This document shows, piece after piece, positions 36,029-49,190 of a stretch of 64,000 nt of DNA. The translations under genes and the position numbers were made by a program. The stretch is from Gymnogyps californianus (lineage: Eukaryota > Chordata > Aves > Accipitriformes > Cathartidae), in contig NC_059477.1 in the NCBI RefSeq assembly GCF_018139145.2, positions 17,719,522-17,783,521 of the forward strand, given 5' to 3'. The stretch's first letter is position 1. Each line of letters starts with the position of its first letter. Below the pieces are notes generated by a model. The model worked only from the letters and a program-made list of their open reading frames with translations, did no database searches and had not been told where the DNA came from.

Positions 36029-39000
36029 GTCAATGAAAACTTTTTGTTCTATGCATTCTTTATTTTCTCCTTTTTTGGTGTTTGTACAAGAGAATCTGGT
36101 TGCATGACAGTGATCCATGACTTGTGTTTTCTAAACTATTTACTATGCTTTCTTGTACAGAATTGATTGGTTTTGGTATTATCAAAGTGCTTTTTCACGT
36201 CTGTCAAACATCTGGTGTCCCTGAGTGCTAAAGTCTATTTTTTTTTTAAACCTGTGAAATTTACTCTTAAAAAGTATGGATGTTGTTCCTACAACAGTAG
36301 TAATGGATGGATGTGGGTGGAGGGGCAAGTCTGAGATGTATGTATTTAGCTGAAGCACAAGAAACCTTTGTAAGAAATTTTTCCTTTCTGAATAGGATGA
36401 TATTGCTCAAACAGGAAAACACACCTACAGAAATGTAGTGAAGCCTCATGGCATGGATATTTCCTGACTTCCGCAGCTCATTAGTACTTCAACATCACTT
36501 TTGGGTTTTTTTTCTTTTTTTTTTCCCCCCATATTAGTAATCTGAGGAAGATCAGTAACACTGATTGCAGTGGAGTTGCTTGAGTGTCTTTCTGCTCTGT
36601 CAGTGTTGTGTTACTGAATAAAACAGGAGAATTTCCTGAACTCGCTGGCAGTCTGAAATACTGTACTTGTTATCCAGGAGAAAGCACCTACTGTGGGTTG
36701 CCCAACTATTGGTCTAATAGACTGCTTCTGATAAATTTGCTTCTGTCGTGATAGCCATTTATTATCCTCTTGACCGGAGCTGAGCTTGACTCAGATGCCA
36801 TAAGGTGAATGACACAGACAGTTTTCTGACACACACACCAAAAAGAAAAAAATCCATATCAGTGGCTGTTTGTCATCCTGCTCTCTTCACAGCAGCACCA
36901 GAACTGTCTTTGTCTGGGTCCTTAGCAATGATAATGGGTCCCAAATTTTGTGTTGATTCACCTAGCAAATCACATTTTATGTTTGAGAGAGAGAACATGA
37001 ATCCAAGTAGCATCTTCAGGTAAACAAGTCATGTTACTATAAAAAGTAGCAAACTACCATTGATCTAAGAAAGATGTGGAGTATTGAATGGAAAGAGATT
37101 TAAAATATTTGATAAATATTTTACTCTCTGAAATATCAAAAATAGCTTTCATTAAAATAGCTTACTGCTTCGGGTGTACACTGTAAGAACTCAGACAACT
37201 ACTGAAGTAAGATATCAGTTAAAACTTTAGAGGATTTAGCATGGTAATAATGCATTCTGTGATTATGTAATTGTATGATGCCCTCCCCCACCTATGCCAA
37301 AGGCTGAGGGCCAAATAACAAAAGTTTCAGCATCTTTCACAAACTCCGTGATCTCTTCCATAAGTCTGGATCTGTCTCGTGTTTCCTTTGCCAGACTATG
37401 AGATCTGTCCCTGACTTAATTTTCTTCTTCTCTGTGCAATGTACCTAAAATCATTCACACCTCTACATTCAGTTTTTGATAAAATAATCTAACCAATGAC
37501 AAGGGAAACCTGCTCTTGATATTTTTATATTGCCCTGTTTTGACAGTGTGGTGTTTTATGCTGTTAATTACTCCTCACAAATTAGATTACCATCTGCGTC
37601 TGTTGGATTATACCACTGCAAGTGTTTCTACATTAAAAATAAATCACAGTGGTGATTTAGTTAAACACTTTCTTCCTGTTAGGAGAACAGTGGGATTCTC
37701 TGTGGAGGGGAGGCTCCTCAGAGCCTGTTACTGCTCTACAGGAGATTGCGGATGGGATATTTGAGAGGACAAAAACCTGAACCTCAAGTGGCAAATTCTC
37801 CATATACACAGGGAATGCTAGTTGCAGAGGTGGGGAACGGCTTGGAGATTGGGGTTTTTATCAGGCTATGGACTTGAAACCAAACCATAACTTTGTTCAG
37901 CTACGCTTTCCCTTACGGAGGCTATTGTTCATCTGTTCTTTAACATACGTTTAGCTCTTTGACATAGTGTTTATTGCAGCTAGAGCAATCACTATGTTGC
38001 TTCTGGGAATCAGTGGTGGGAGTTTTTTTGCCTTGGAGAAAATTAACTGATACCATTTTTTCTGAATATTTTAACACAGCTTTCAGTCTCTGAGAAATGG
38101 ATTATTGCTATCTATTAACTGTATAGGTATATTTTAGTTTTCCTTAGAAGATTTCTAATACTAAGAGTTTCAGTTCATGTGTGTGTTTGTGGTCTTGTTT
38201 TTTTATCCTGATTTCCAGAGGAAATAAGACTTACGGTCACATCATCTATCCTTATCTCTGTTATTCTCTGGCCCTGTCTTCACAACTTTGCCTGTATTGC
38301 CTAGTGACAAAAAAATTCATGAGATGAAGAGGTTTTAGTGAAGCCCCTATAAATCTGATGAAAATTGGCACCTGGGTAGAAGAGAAGCCTTAACTTATGG
38401 TCCATCCTGAGAGATGCTGCTGTGTGAGCTCTGTTTTGCTTGGCCTGCTGACTGGCCAGGCACTATGTTTGCCTTCAGGACGGGGAATTTGAGAGTATGT
38501 ATGTGTGGTGTAGGTCTGAAAAAATTGCCTTAGAAGGACACAAGGTAGGGGCTAAATGGAATCATGGAAGGGAATTAAATTCCACTGCTTGTGGAGCTGT
38601 TGTTTAACCATTGTACTTTGGAGAATTGCTAAGTTCCTGAGAAACGTTCATCAAGAAATAAGTCATTCCTGGTCTCCTTTTCTTGAGTATGGAAGAGGAG
38701 AATGAGAAGCTAAACAGAGAAGACGGTTTTAAGTTCTTGTGTTCCTTTGTTATCCACTGTACTTCCACTGGTATTAATTAGTGCAGCATGGGTAGGGAGT
38801 ATTATAGTAAACTGATAAACTGAATTTACTATTCTCTTATGTAGGTCTGCTAATAAAAGGACACAACAGGCACAACTAGCAGCCTTTTTGATGTGCTGTC
38901 ATTTTGAGTGACGTAATGATGAATGATCTGGAGCTCTCCAGACTGAACAGTTGCTATATATTGAACTAAAATGTCAAATAAGTTTGCTACAGAGCCATGT

Positions 39001-40730
39001 CTTCTGTGGGTCAGACATAGCATGAGATCCAAAACACTTATTTGTCAGAAGTCACTATTGTAGCAGTAACAGGAAAAGTAATTTCACTGTTAGCTCAGCT
39101 TCTGTCATGAATCTATCAAAGGCAAAACCCAAATTCATCCAGTCCTTATTTTTCAAAACTTATGATGCAGTGGTCTCTCTACAGCTGTTCCTTTCGACTT
39201 GAGAAGTGTGGCTGCTGGTAGAGCTACAAAAGTTAAATTAATCTTTAAGGTCTTTTGGGAGTTTCCAGAAGAATGTGGGCTCCTGCAGACAAAAGTGGCT
39301 TCAGCCAAATGGAAAGGGGTGACTCTGGAACTCGGTCTGAGCGTGACGATGCCAAAGTTGTGAGAGAGTGGTCTTCCCTGCTGACGTTAATCATACATTA
39401 TGACTCAGAAATGACTTTTGTAAATTGATCATCAGCAAACATGTAATGATAAAGCCATAGTACCGTAATGCTGAGTTGGCTGCAACCTCAGGTAAGTGGA
39501 TATTGATGGGTTGAATTGCACAAGTTTTGCATCCTAACATGATTAGACTACTATGTGATCTTGTTTTCTAAGCGCACAACTCTTCACCATTTAGAAAATA
39601 CTTGTTTATTGGTACTTGTAAGTACCACTGTCCTATCCTGTTCACTATTTCTGCAGACAGGAAGAAAACGCCACAGATGATGTGTGATAAGGTTGTTGTT
39701 CCCCTACCTCTTGTTGGGTCATGTCTGCTTGTCCTGATGGGTATTTGCAGATTGGAGGTGTCCATAGGGGACCCTTTCATAACCTGTCTCCCACACAGTT
39801 TCTCTAACCACCCAGGAAAAATCTAGTAATGGCTATAGAACAGTTTCATATGCTAGAAAATCACTACTGTGACACTGCAGGCTTTTTTGTAGCTGTTTTG
39901 AGACATGGTTACAGAACAGCAGTGTTAACAGCACTGGGAGCTGCTCTTTCATGTGGAGCAAGGATTCCCTTCCCTCCCTGTGGAAGCCCAGGATTTTCAG
40001 GATGGCTTCACACAGAAGTATACATATATGTATGTCATATATGTATGGCCTTGCTTTAGAAAAGGGCAGGGGTAGCAACCAGTACATAACACAGTTTAGA
40101 ATATTTAGAGTGTGTTTTAAATATAGCTCTGAGAATGCAATAGAAGACGGTGTCTGTGATCCCAGGTTAGCATAGTCTAGATGCTTACGGTGATGAGTCC
40201 TTTAGGAATGCATATGATAATAACTGGGTTGAAATGTCACTGTTTACTTATCAAGCAAAGAGGAATTCTTTGATCATACTTCCAAATCAAAATAAATAGT
40301 TCAAAATGAAGCAGACAGATGATGTGGTATCACCTTCTTTGCATTTTGCTTTGATATAAAAATCAAGAAGTAAATGCAACTGTTTTAAACTACTCAAAAG
40401 AGTCAAAGCCAGGTTTCAGATTATAAAAGTAAGGTCTTTTTTTTTTTTCTGTCTTTGATCCATTCAGTATATGCTCTATTTCCTTTGTGCCAGTGAGAGC
40501 TGTTTGTGAAATGATAGGTATGGGCATTTCAAGTTCAGTCCTCGTTCAAATAAGAGCAGAAAACTCTGCTATTTGGGACTTAGTAGGTACAGATAAACCT
40601 GTTGGATGCTCTATGAAAACTCTTTTTTGTTCAGCTGGTACAGGAATAGGCAACATTACGCATCTAACTAGGCCAAATGCTAGACCCTGTTTCAAATCCT
40701 GACCCCTCTTATTACTGTTTTGTTCTGTAG

Positions 40731-41043
40731 CCGTGTCTCAAGGCAGCTCAACAAGCAGTTCACAGGGTCATGGTGATGATATTCCAGCATATGAGCAGTC
40801 CTAGGCTGATCTGCGTATGGCAAGGACGGTAGGAAAGGGATGCGACTGGAAAGTTGTTTGCCAGCTTCTCGATCCTAAGCGGGCCCTGTAAGAGTTATTC
40901 CAGTCATTACAGCTGTATAACTAAAACCAGCTGGAGGTTGTTCTGAGGAATGTTGTCATGCTAGAGTACAGTACAGTATCTGACACCGAATGGGCTAGCT
41001 TACATTTTGAAAACAGCCTAGACATGTTGATGGACCTAATAAA
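40731..41043 (+). other. ZNF385B: Candidate alternative 3'-terminal exon of ZNF385B
   Basis: A strong acceptor (pyrimidine tract TTACTGTTTTGTTCTGTAG ending at 40730) is followed by a frame that fits the phase-1 donor of the exon at 35866. Spliced this way the protein would continue AVSQGSSTSSSQGHGDDIPA and stop at TAG 40802-40804 after about 24 residues. An AATAAA lies at 41038-41043, some 235 bases past the stop. Such an isoform would keep fingers 1-2 and lose fingers 3-4. It is a prediction from signals only. I know of no transcript supporting it, and chance frames of this length are not rare. Confidence 0.25.
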
Positions 41044-44000
41044 TGCAACTTGATGTCATGTAGACATATGGTAATTAGCTGGCCCATTAGACAGAACTGG
41101 CAACTCCAAGCTTTATCAGACTTAGAAAAGTTGACCTTGAGGTCTTGTCTGTGGGTTTTAGTTCATTAAGGGCTGTCTGTGGGTGCTTTGACAACAAAAC
41201 AATGTTTTTTTCCTTTTATTCCTAAAGTAGAGTGCAACATGTTGAATCACGTTTACTCAGGAAGATTATGATGGGTTGGATTTCTCCAGTGTCCTAATTA
41301 CCAGTGCTGTTTATTCATCCACTACCAATGAGGTGTAATGTCCCAAGGGAGGGCTCAGTTCATATTTTACAAGTCCACCATCAGGACACTCCCTTAGTCA
41401 TGTTGCTTTCATTGCTTGTTTTAAAAATCTTTCTGCCAATGCTAAAATTCTAAACTTCTCCATATGCATCTCCGTACTTAGAGTAATCCTAAAAATGATA
41501 CCATTTCTCTTAACAAAAATCCCTTTTCACCTTAACATTTATTTCCATTTATCACCTTGTTTTCCACTCATTTTAAAGGAATGGCTTGTTTACATTGCTC
41601 CAATAAACTTTTTCTTAGATAATCCTTCAGAAATAGCTAGGAGATACAGACACGCAGCCTCCACAGCTGAACTGTGGTATATCAGTTCTGGGGAATTCTA
41701 GGTTATTTGTCATACAGATATCATTATAAGAACCTCAAAGTTTAGAGTGTTTCTAGGGCATTTATTCTTCAATCTTTTAATTCTGTGTAATGTACCCAAG
41801 TCCTCTAGACCTCAAAATATGTTGTGACAAAGTTGAATTTTGAGGGTGGGGCAGAGAGAGATAGGCTCTAGGAGAGGAACACGACAAGGATGTGTTTGGC
41901 TTGCTGTCCCCCAATGTCAATGAGCCATATTTAGAGGTCCTGTCTTATGCCCCTCAAAGATGCTTGTCGTTATGTCTAGCCTCCATCAAAAGCTACTGAT
42001 GAGCCTCATGAGTTCTTCACATTTATGCTTACATAAAGAATTCTGCTGAAGTTATACTCTATAAAATAACCACGTATCTGTGTTTATGCGTATTCAGATA
42101 GTGCCTGCTAAGCACAGGCATATTTCTGTTAGATAAAGGCGTTAGTTTGTAGTCAACTGTAGGTGTATGTGGTCATTTAAAGAATCCATTTATATACATT
42201 GAATCTTTCAGCACCTCTTTTATATTGTGAAATCAGGCAAACATTTTTCTTGTTTGTTCTGCTAATGATATGCCTATTGAATATCCAAAGATTTTTTTGG
42301 ATAGGATGATGATGATAATGGAATGATAATAAGATGAATATGAAATAACAAAAATTACTAGCGTACGTATGTATGTGTATTTCCATAGAGGACATAATAC
42401 CAGAGAGGTGGCACTACCAGAACTATTATGTATCACATCATTCTTTACTCATCATTGTCTTTGCAACATACTATTGCAAGAGTTCTTGAGTCTTCATGTA
42501 AGGAAATGGAGAAGGGGAGAAAGTGGGACAAAAAAGAAGTAGCTGGCAAAAAAGAGAGTTGAGACTGAGATACCAATGTCACTCATCTGCTTTGCAATTT
42601 TCTGTTGGGAAGAAAGGTGATCCAGAATTATCCTAAAAAGTGAGGGTTATATAATAAGATTTTGTAAAAATTGCAAATGAGAGAAATAAAATATCCCCTT
42701 CTGTCACCTTAAGATGGTTATTATTTTGATGACGAATGACAGTATTATTTGCCTAAGAAAAAATTAATTCGTGACCAAAGCCCTAGGTTTGTTTTTAGAT
42801 GACTAAGAAATTCAGATCAGTGGAAATTCTCTTTATTTACGTAGGACTGAAATTAGCCCTTTAAATCCATTAGAATGGAAATCTCCCAAAAAAGACAGCT
42901 GCTGGTTTTGTTGTTTTTTTAACAAGCTTGGGAGGAATCGCTTTATCCGTACCTAGTACTTTCACAAAGCTTATTAAAGAAATATATTGCACAAGAAGTA
43001 AGGCTATTTTTTTGATGCCAGACATTTAGTTTTCTCACATAATCAGAGAATAAATAACAGAATGCTGGTGATTACTCATACAATTGGTAGTTGAATGGAG
43101 TTTTGTCTGTGTCCAGTTGTGCCAAAGTTAAAGGTTGTGTCGAGTCTGTAAAATTTGAGTTAAATTTCCTCCTTTTCTCTCAGCCTTTGAGTGAATTTAG
43201 TCTCCAAATGTAAAAGAATGGGTCAGGCCCAATGCTGTTGCTTCAGGATGCTTTGGTTTTGCCCCTAAATGAGATAAATGTTCTATTTTTTAACCTTTTT
43301 TCTGGAAAACGTGTACTTACGATTGGGGAAAACAGTCTTGTTCGTGGCTTTTTTCTGTATTTCTCAGCAACTATTTAAGTAAAGGAAAAGACCTCTGAGA
43401 GTACAAGCTGGTCTAGTGGCAACTTCCACACAATCAATAACGTGGCTTGATTTTGAGGTTTTTTGGTAAATGTTATTTTTACTCATCTTTGTTTTTGTAA
43501 CATAAATGCAAGCAGCATTAAGAACACAAGGAAAAATACATGTTGCTAGGGGATGGCAGGCAATTGTGAGACCAAGAAGTTGATGAGTTGGTTTTGATAC
43601 AGAATTGTTCAGAGATCCTGAATCAAAAACAAAAGCAAAAATATCCATGACTGGCACATCAGACATTTAAATAGGTCTTTTGAAAAATCTTCCTTTATCA
43701 TCCTTCCAGCCTTAATTCTACAGCTGCTGCGTTATTGACTTGGTATGAGAAGTATGCTACATATGCTATAGCATAAAAATTATATATACAAACGATAGGT
43801 TACATGTTATTTCCTTATTACTTAAGGACAGTGAAAACATTTTGGTGTCTGTTAGACAAGCTATATTTGAAATGCAATTTATTTGTCAAATCTTGAGGGC
43901 ATGACTGAAAACTCAGAGTCATCAGGAAAACCTGCCACAGAAGTCAGTGAGAATGCACAATTATAGATGTCATTTAACTGAAATGAAGATGAGTATTTCA

Positions 44001-47000
44001 TAGTTGACTTCAATGGCAGTTCTGCCTGGGCAAGTACCGAGTAAGTAGTTCAGACACAGGCCTGCGAGAATGTACTTGCATGCAGATTGTCAGTCCTTCT
44101 TGATTCATTTATTTATACACCCATAAATTTTGTATTGAGTTCCAAAGCACTTTAGCAGCTGTGGGTAGAATTTTAAGATTTTTTTTTTTCCACAAACAGC
44201 AAGTGAAATGTGTTTCTAGTAATATATTTCAGATTCATAGATGGAGGAGGCAATGTTATTTTTGTAGTTGAGGAGATGAACCAAGACATTTTTAAGCAGA
44301 AGTGAAGGATGTCTGGGCAGAGTACAGTATGTTTGTTGTAATCTTCGAATGTTATTTTTCTAAGCATTCCTACGTTATTAAAATGTTAAAAAGACAATGC
44401 AGTACTATAGAAAATTTGCATTCCAGGACCTCTGAAATAAATGTGGCAGAGTCTGTAATGGGAGTATAAAATATTTACAAAATAATAGATGTCTGGTGTG
44501 AGAAAAAGATAAGTTTAACCAGCAAAAACATTTACTTTCACCTAGATGAGAGTCACATTTTGTAATAACAGAACTTATAATATATTTCAAATTTTGGCCA
44601 GACTGTATTATAATTTTCCAATTCTTAAATTTTTCTATTCCAGCCAATACAGACTGGCATAGCTCAGAAAAGATGAAAGGTTAAGGTAGACTTAAAGTAA
44701 ATTTGCCTAGACATACAGCAACAGGACCCAGGAAGACTAAGCTGTTGGATAGTCTCACCTTATGGATACTCATTAAATTAATGTCCACCCTTGCTAGCTG
44801 TGTGGTGTTATGTTCCCCTGGTTAGATCCACCTTGTTTTCAACTGCTGGCAGCATACTGCTACTGATCTTGCTGAGTTTTATAAACAAACTCCTAGTGAA
44901 AGTTTTCCCAACCTACTATAACAGGGGTGCGATGTGTCACTGAGAAATTAGATATCAGCAATGGACACTAGGAAATTGCTCTGTATTTGTGTTTGTAGAC
45001 AAGCTGGTTTCCTCCAGAACTAGTGCACTGCATTTACCATAGTTACCTGTTCACCCTATTCAGTCTAAAAATTGTAAAAGGGTGGGAAAAATTGTATTAA
45101 TCTCTTTTCAAATGAGGAAAAGAGAAGTCCGATATTACCTGCATTCTGTAAAAAAGCAGAACTGAAGACAAGCAGGTGATATGGAGACACAACACAAGTT
45201 GCTTCAAGCGAGTGTTAGAAGTTAGTTTGTTTGCTCCAGACATAGCATGTACACTCCTGCATTTTGGCTAGCAGTGCAGAATCAACCCTTCTTCTTGCTC
45301 CTCTTGCTTTTGCACAGAGAAATTGCATTGTGTTGAAATATTAAATAAGAGATTTTTGAAATGTGAATGCCCTTTCTTTTTTTTTTTTTTCTTTTCCCCC
45401 TGGTAAGTTCATCCAGATTTTTCTTGATCTTGGTCAGTAAAACAGATCTAAAACACCAGCCAACCAACCAAAAACAATTCCCCCAAAATCCCCAACTATG
45501 CAAGGAATTGACTAAAAATCATAGGTGATATAGTGGGATCATCTCAGACACTCCAGTAACTGGTGCAGCAGGCACTCTCTGTTCAGGAAGGTGTACAAAC
45601 AGGTACAGAATAGATTTTGCAGGGCAAGATTTTACAGTTGCAGAACTGTATGTGCTTCTGAATATTTTCTAATTCTCATCAGTCTGCTTTCATAAAAATT
45701 AAACCCATCCAAAATTTCGAAACCCAACCTTTGTAACATTACATCTTTAATCTGATCAGTTACAAATAATTTTGTACTCTGAAAAAACAACAGATTCCTT
45801 TGTAAGAAAATTCCCTGAAGTCTTTGGTATGGTAAATCAGAAATAAAATATCTAAGAAATTAAGTATCAACATCACTGTTGTACCATAGCCAAACAAGCA
45901 ATACTTCTGAAATGGAAAAGACACTTGGGCTCAGCCTGTTAGAGAGTAGCGATGCAGTTAATCAAATAATCAGTCTAGCTACAGAGTTCACTCAATATTG
46001 CAGAGCCGTCCAGACATTTCCTGATGTAGCCTCAGTATCTCAAGAAAATACGTTGTAGCTTATTTCAGTGCACATTTGTGTTTGAGATGAAAAGCTTTAT
46101 ATTTATAGCTTCCATTTGTTTCTCATCTTTGTATAGAAACAAAATTGGTTTTCTTTAGAATGTGTCAAAGATTTATTTCATGTAACGTTTCATTATATAA
46201 AACCTAGCCATTTTTCAGACAGGCCTGAAGTACAAGAAAAGACATTTTACAAAAACTGAAGGTAATCAAAGGGTTAACAGATACACTGCGCTGTCTGATT
46301 TGCATGTAGGTTTGCAGTGGAATTTTTCTAGAACAGAGCCCTACGGGTTTTTCAGCCTCATTTCTCAGTAGACTGCACAACTGGTAAGAAAGTAGGTATT
46401 TCGTCTGACAGCCATTAGAGTCTCATTATTCAGCAAATGTGGAGATAAAACAAAAAAGATTTTGAAATCCCTTATCAAAGTTAGCTAACTCTGTCTTAAT
46501 GAGTGTCAAGAAATAATCTAATGCTCTTTGTTGGTTTTTTTGAGTGATGCTGAGATGCAGGACAGAGTGCTTACAAATGCTGTGAAGGTTGTGACCACTA
46601 GTGACTTAATCGCTTTCCTGCTATCACCTTTATGGCACATCTTACTCATACTGTTCATCTTTTTCTTCATAAAAAGGATAATTAATTGTGTAAGTGCATG
46701 CTTTATTCCTTTATAGCAGTGTGAGCCAGCAGAAGATAAGACTCTCTGTGAAGAACAATGTTTTGAAACTTGCTTTTCTTACTGGAGCTATTTGTCTGCC
46801 TTTCCATTCAGTGGCTTTTCTGCTGCTATACTGAAGGAGGCCCCTCTTGTCCTTCTATTAATTCAGTCATTGATCTTCTTCTCCCTCCATATCTTATTTC
46901 AGGGCAAAGAGGTGTACAGCACCTATTGTTTCCAATATGGTGACTTGTGGGTCCTCTCTCTCTGCCCCAGACCTGTGTCCCAGGGTAGATCCTAAGGTTT

Positions 47001-48779
47001 GTTTAGGCAGTCCTTCAAGTACAGTGTGGCTAAATACGTTTTCCCCACCTTGATTTTATTTTGTCATGGTTTCTTAACATCTCCCTTAATTACTTTCAGC
47101 CAGGCTTGTAACCTCTTTGACTGTGATCTCTCTATTTTCATGTTTTTGTTTTAAGTGCTGCAAATGTTGTTACAATATTTCTGTGGTACAGCTAAAGCTA
47201 CTGATTTTTCTCTCTCTAAATTCTTCATGTCCTTCACTTTCAAAGCTCGCCATACCTTTGTAAGTCTTTTGTAATGTACTTTCAAGATGCTGACTTGCAC
47301 TTACCACCCATCAGCCATTGAAACCAGCTTCCCAAACAGCTTCCCCCTTTTCGTGGTCCTGTTTGTGAAAAGCTCCCTGCAAACAGCTGCCAAACTTAAT
47401 TCTGTAACTCTCACCTCTGAAAATTTCTCCTTCTCTGTGATGGTTTGAAAAACAGAAAAAAGCTTGTGAGAAGTTTGGCTGCCACACCGGTGCCTGTGTT
47501 GGTGACCGGTTGTTCTGTCTCTTGTGATTTCATACCTGTCTGTCTGCAGCTGTGATCTCTGCTCTTAAATGGAAAATAACTTCATCTGGGGACCACCTTA
47601 TTGTTCTGTGTGCAGAAAGCTTAGAACAGCAAGGTCAATGATAGATTTTAGTAATATCAACTAACTCACATCTCTTCAGCATTGTAAGTGGTCATATTTT
47701 GTAAAGACGTGTACGAAGAAAAAATGTAGTGGGAAATAAGTATCACTTTTTAGTTTTATGTCAGATGTGCCAAGCATCTAACATGTCAAATTTTAACTGA
47801 GAATTTTATTTTTGAATAAACACATTTTTAATTTGTGTTTAATGATGCCAATTTAGCTACAGTGATAAGCTTTTCAGCAAAATTTCTTGGATTTGTATAT
47901 GGCTGCCAATTTTACCTTTGCTACACAGTTGATCAGGAAAAGAGCATTTATACAATAGTATGACAATCTGATTGATTTCCTCTTCCCATTCTGTAATCAC
48001 TGTATGCTTCAGAGGTTGTTTAATGCAGCCTCATATTCATAGGCATATTTGGAGCTGTTGAAATTATAGGGAGAACCTGAAAATCTGTTTCACTCAGTAC
48101 AGCTCTGCTGGTTTGGGAGATATGCTTGCTTTACCTCAAAGTCTCAATTACTCTCCAAAATCGACACTTCAAACTAATACCAGTTCCCTGTAACACAACT
48201 TACGTGAACTCAAGGCTATCATAAGACAGTCTTTGCACCACATTTCTAGTAACCCATAAATAAAACATAAACCCTTCCTTTCAGAAATCACTTTTGGTTT
48301 TAGTTACCATAGGAAGTGGCGTAGTCAGAAATTAATTGAAGGTGTTCAGGGTCATCAAGCTGTCCATGTTTTAAAAAGTCATTCTTGCAGTAGTGATGTG
48401 GTATTGTTTACATACCACCGTAAACAAGGCTGATCGCACCAAAGGATTTGTACCTAACCATGCATCTGTTCTGCTAACCGGTTGCATAGCCTTGATAACC
48501 ATGCAGTGATTGAGTCATACAGTAAATTACTTTGTTGCTGTGTTTCTCCTAATGTGGCTGGTTTAGGCTGGGAATTGCATTGGAAATTGCATAGCTCTTT
48601 CCTTCAGATTTTTCAAGAAGAAAAGGATCACAAGTATTTACTATTTTCTTACCTTTACAAAGGAGAATAATAAATATCTAGACTGCCAAAAATAGTTTTT
48701 CCATTATGCTCTTTTCTAAGCTGGCAATATGTTCTGTTGTGCAAGCAGGTGGAAGAATTATAAAAACAAATATCCATTT

Positions 48780-49190
48780 CTAGGACGGGAAATGAGCAAA
48801 TCTTTCAAAAGAGCTTTGGTGCAGAGTTGTCTAGAGCAGCGGTGGCCACTTTGCAGTGTCTGTGCTGCCCTTATGTTGTAAGTACTTTGTGTATGGCTGC
48901 TGTTCAGTACCTGCAGCTGGGGGATGCAGTGAAGGACCCGGCACAAGGAAAGGTGCGAAGCTGAAGCCTGGCAGTGGGTGGTTATAAGCATGGCATGGTC
49001 TCTTCCCAGTGGGGAGCCGCGTCCATCGCCGCCTGCACCACCCTGGGAGGCTGTTCTCTGTCCCGGGATCCTTGTCTGTCCATGTGCTCAGCCTTCGGCA
49101 CAAGTCGTGGGTAAGAGTCCCAGCTTCTGGCGGAGAAGAGAGGCAGGCAGGTGTAAAGCTATACTTTTTGTCACATGCACACACACACAA
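48780..49190. other. GC-richer patch, origin unknown
   Basis: A roughly 400-bp island of higher GC and CpG in an AT-rich intron, with open frames on both strands that overlap and show no domain. The segment near 48835 (CAGCGGTGGCCACTTTGCAG) has a hAT-transposon-end look, but I cannot find the matching other end. It could be an old DNA transposon, an enhancer-like element or neither. Confidence 0.25.
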
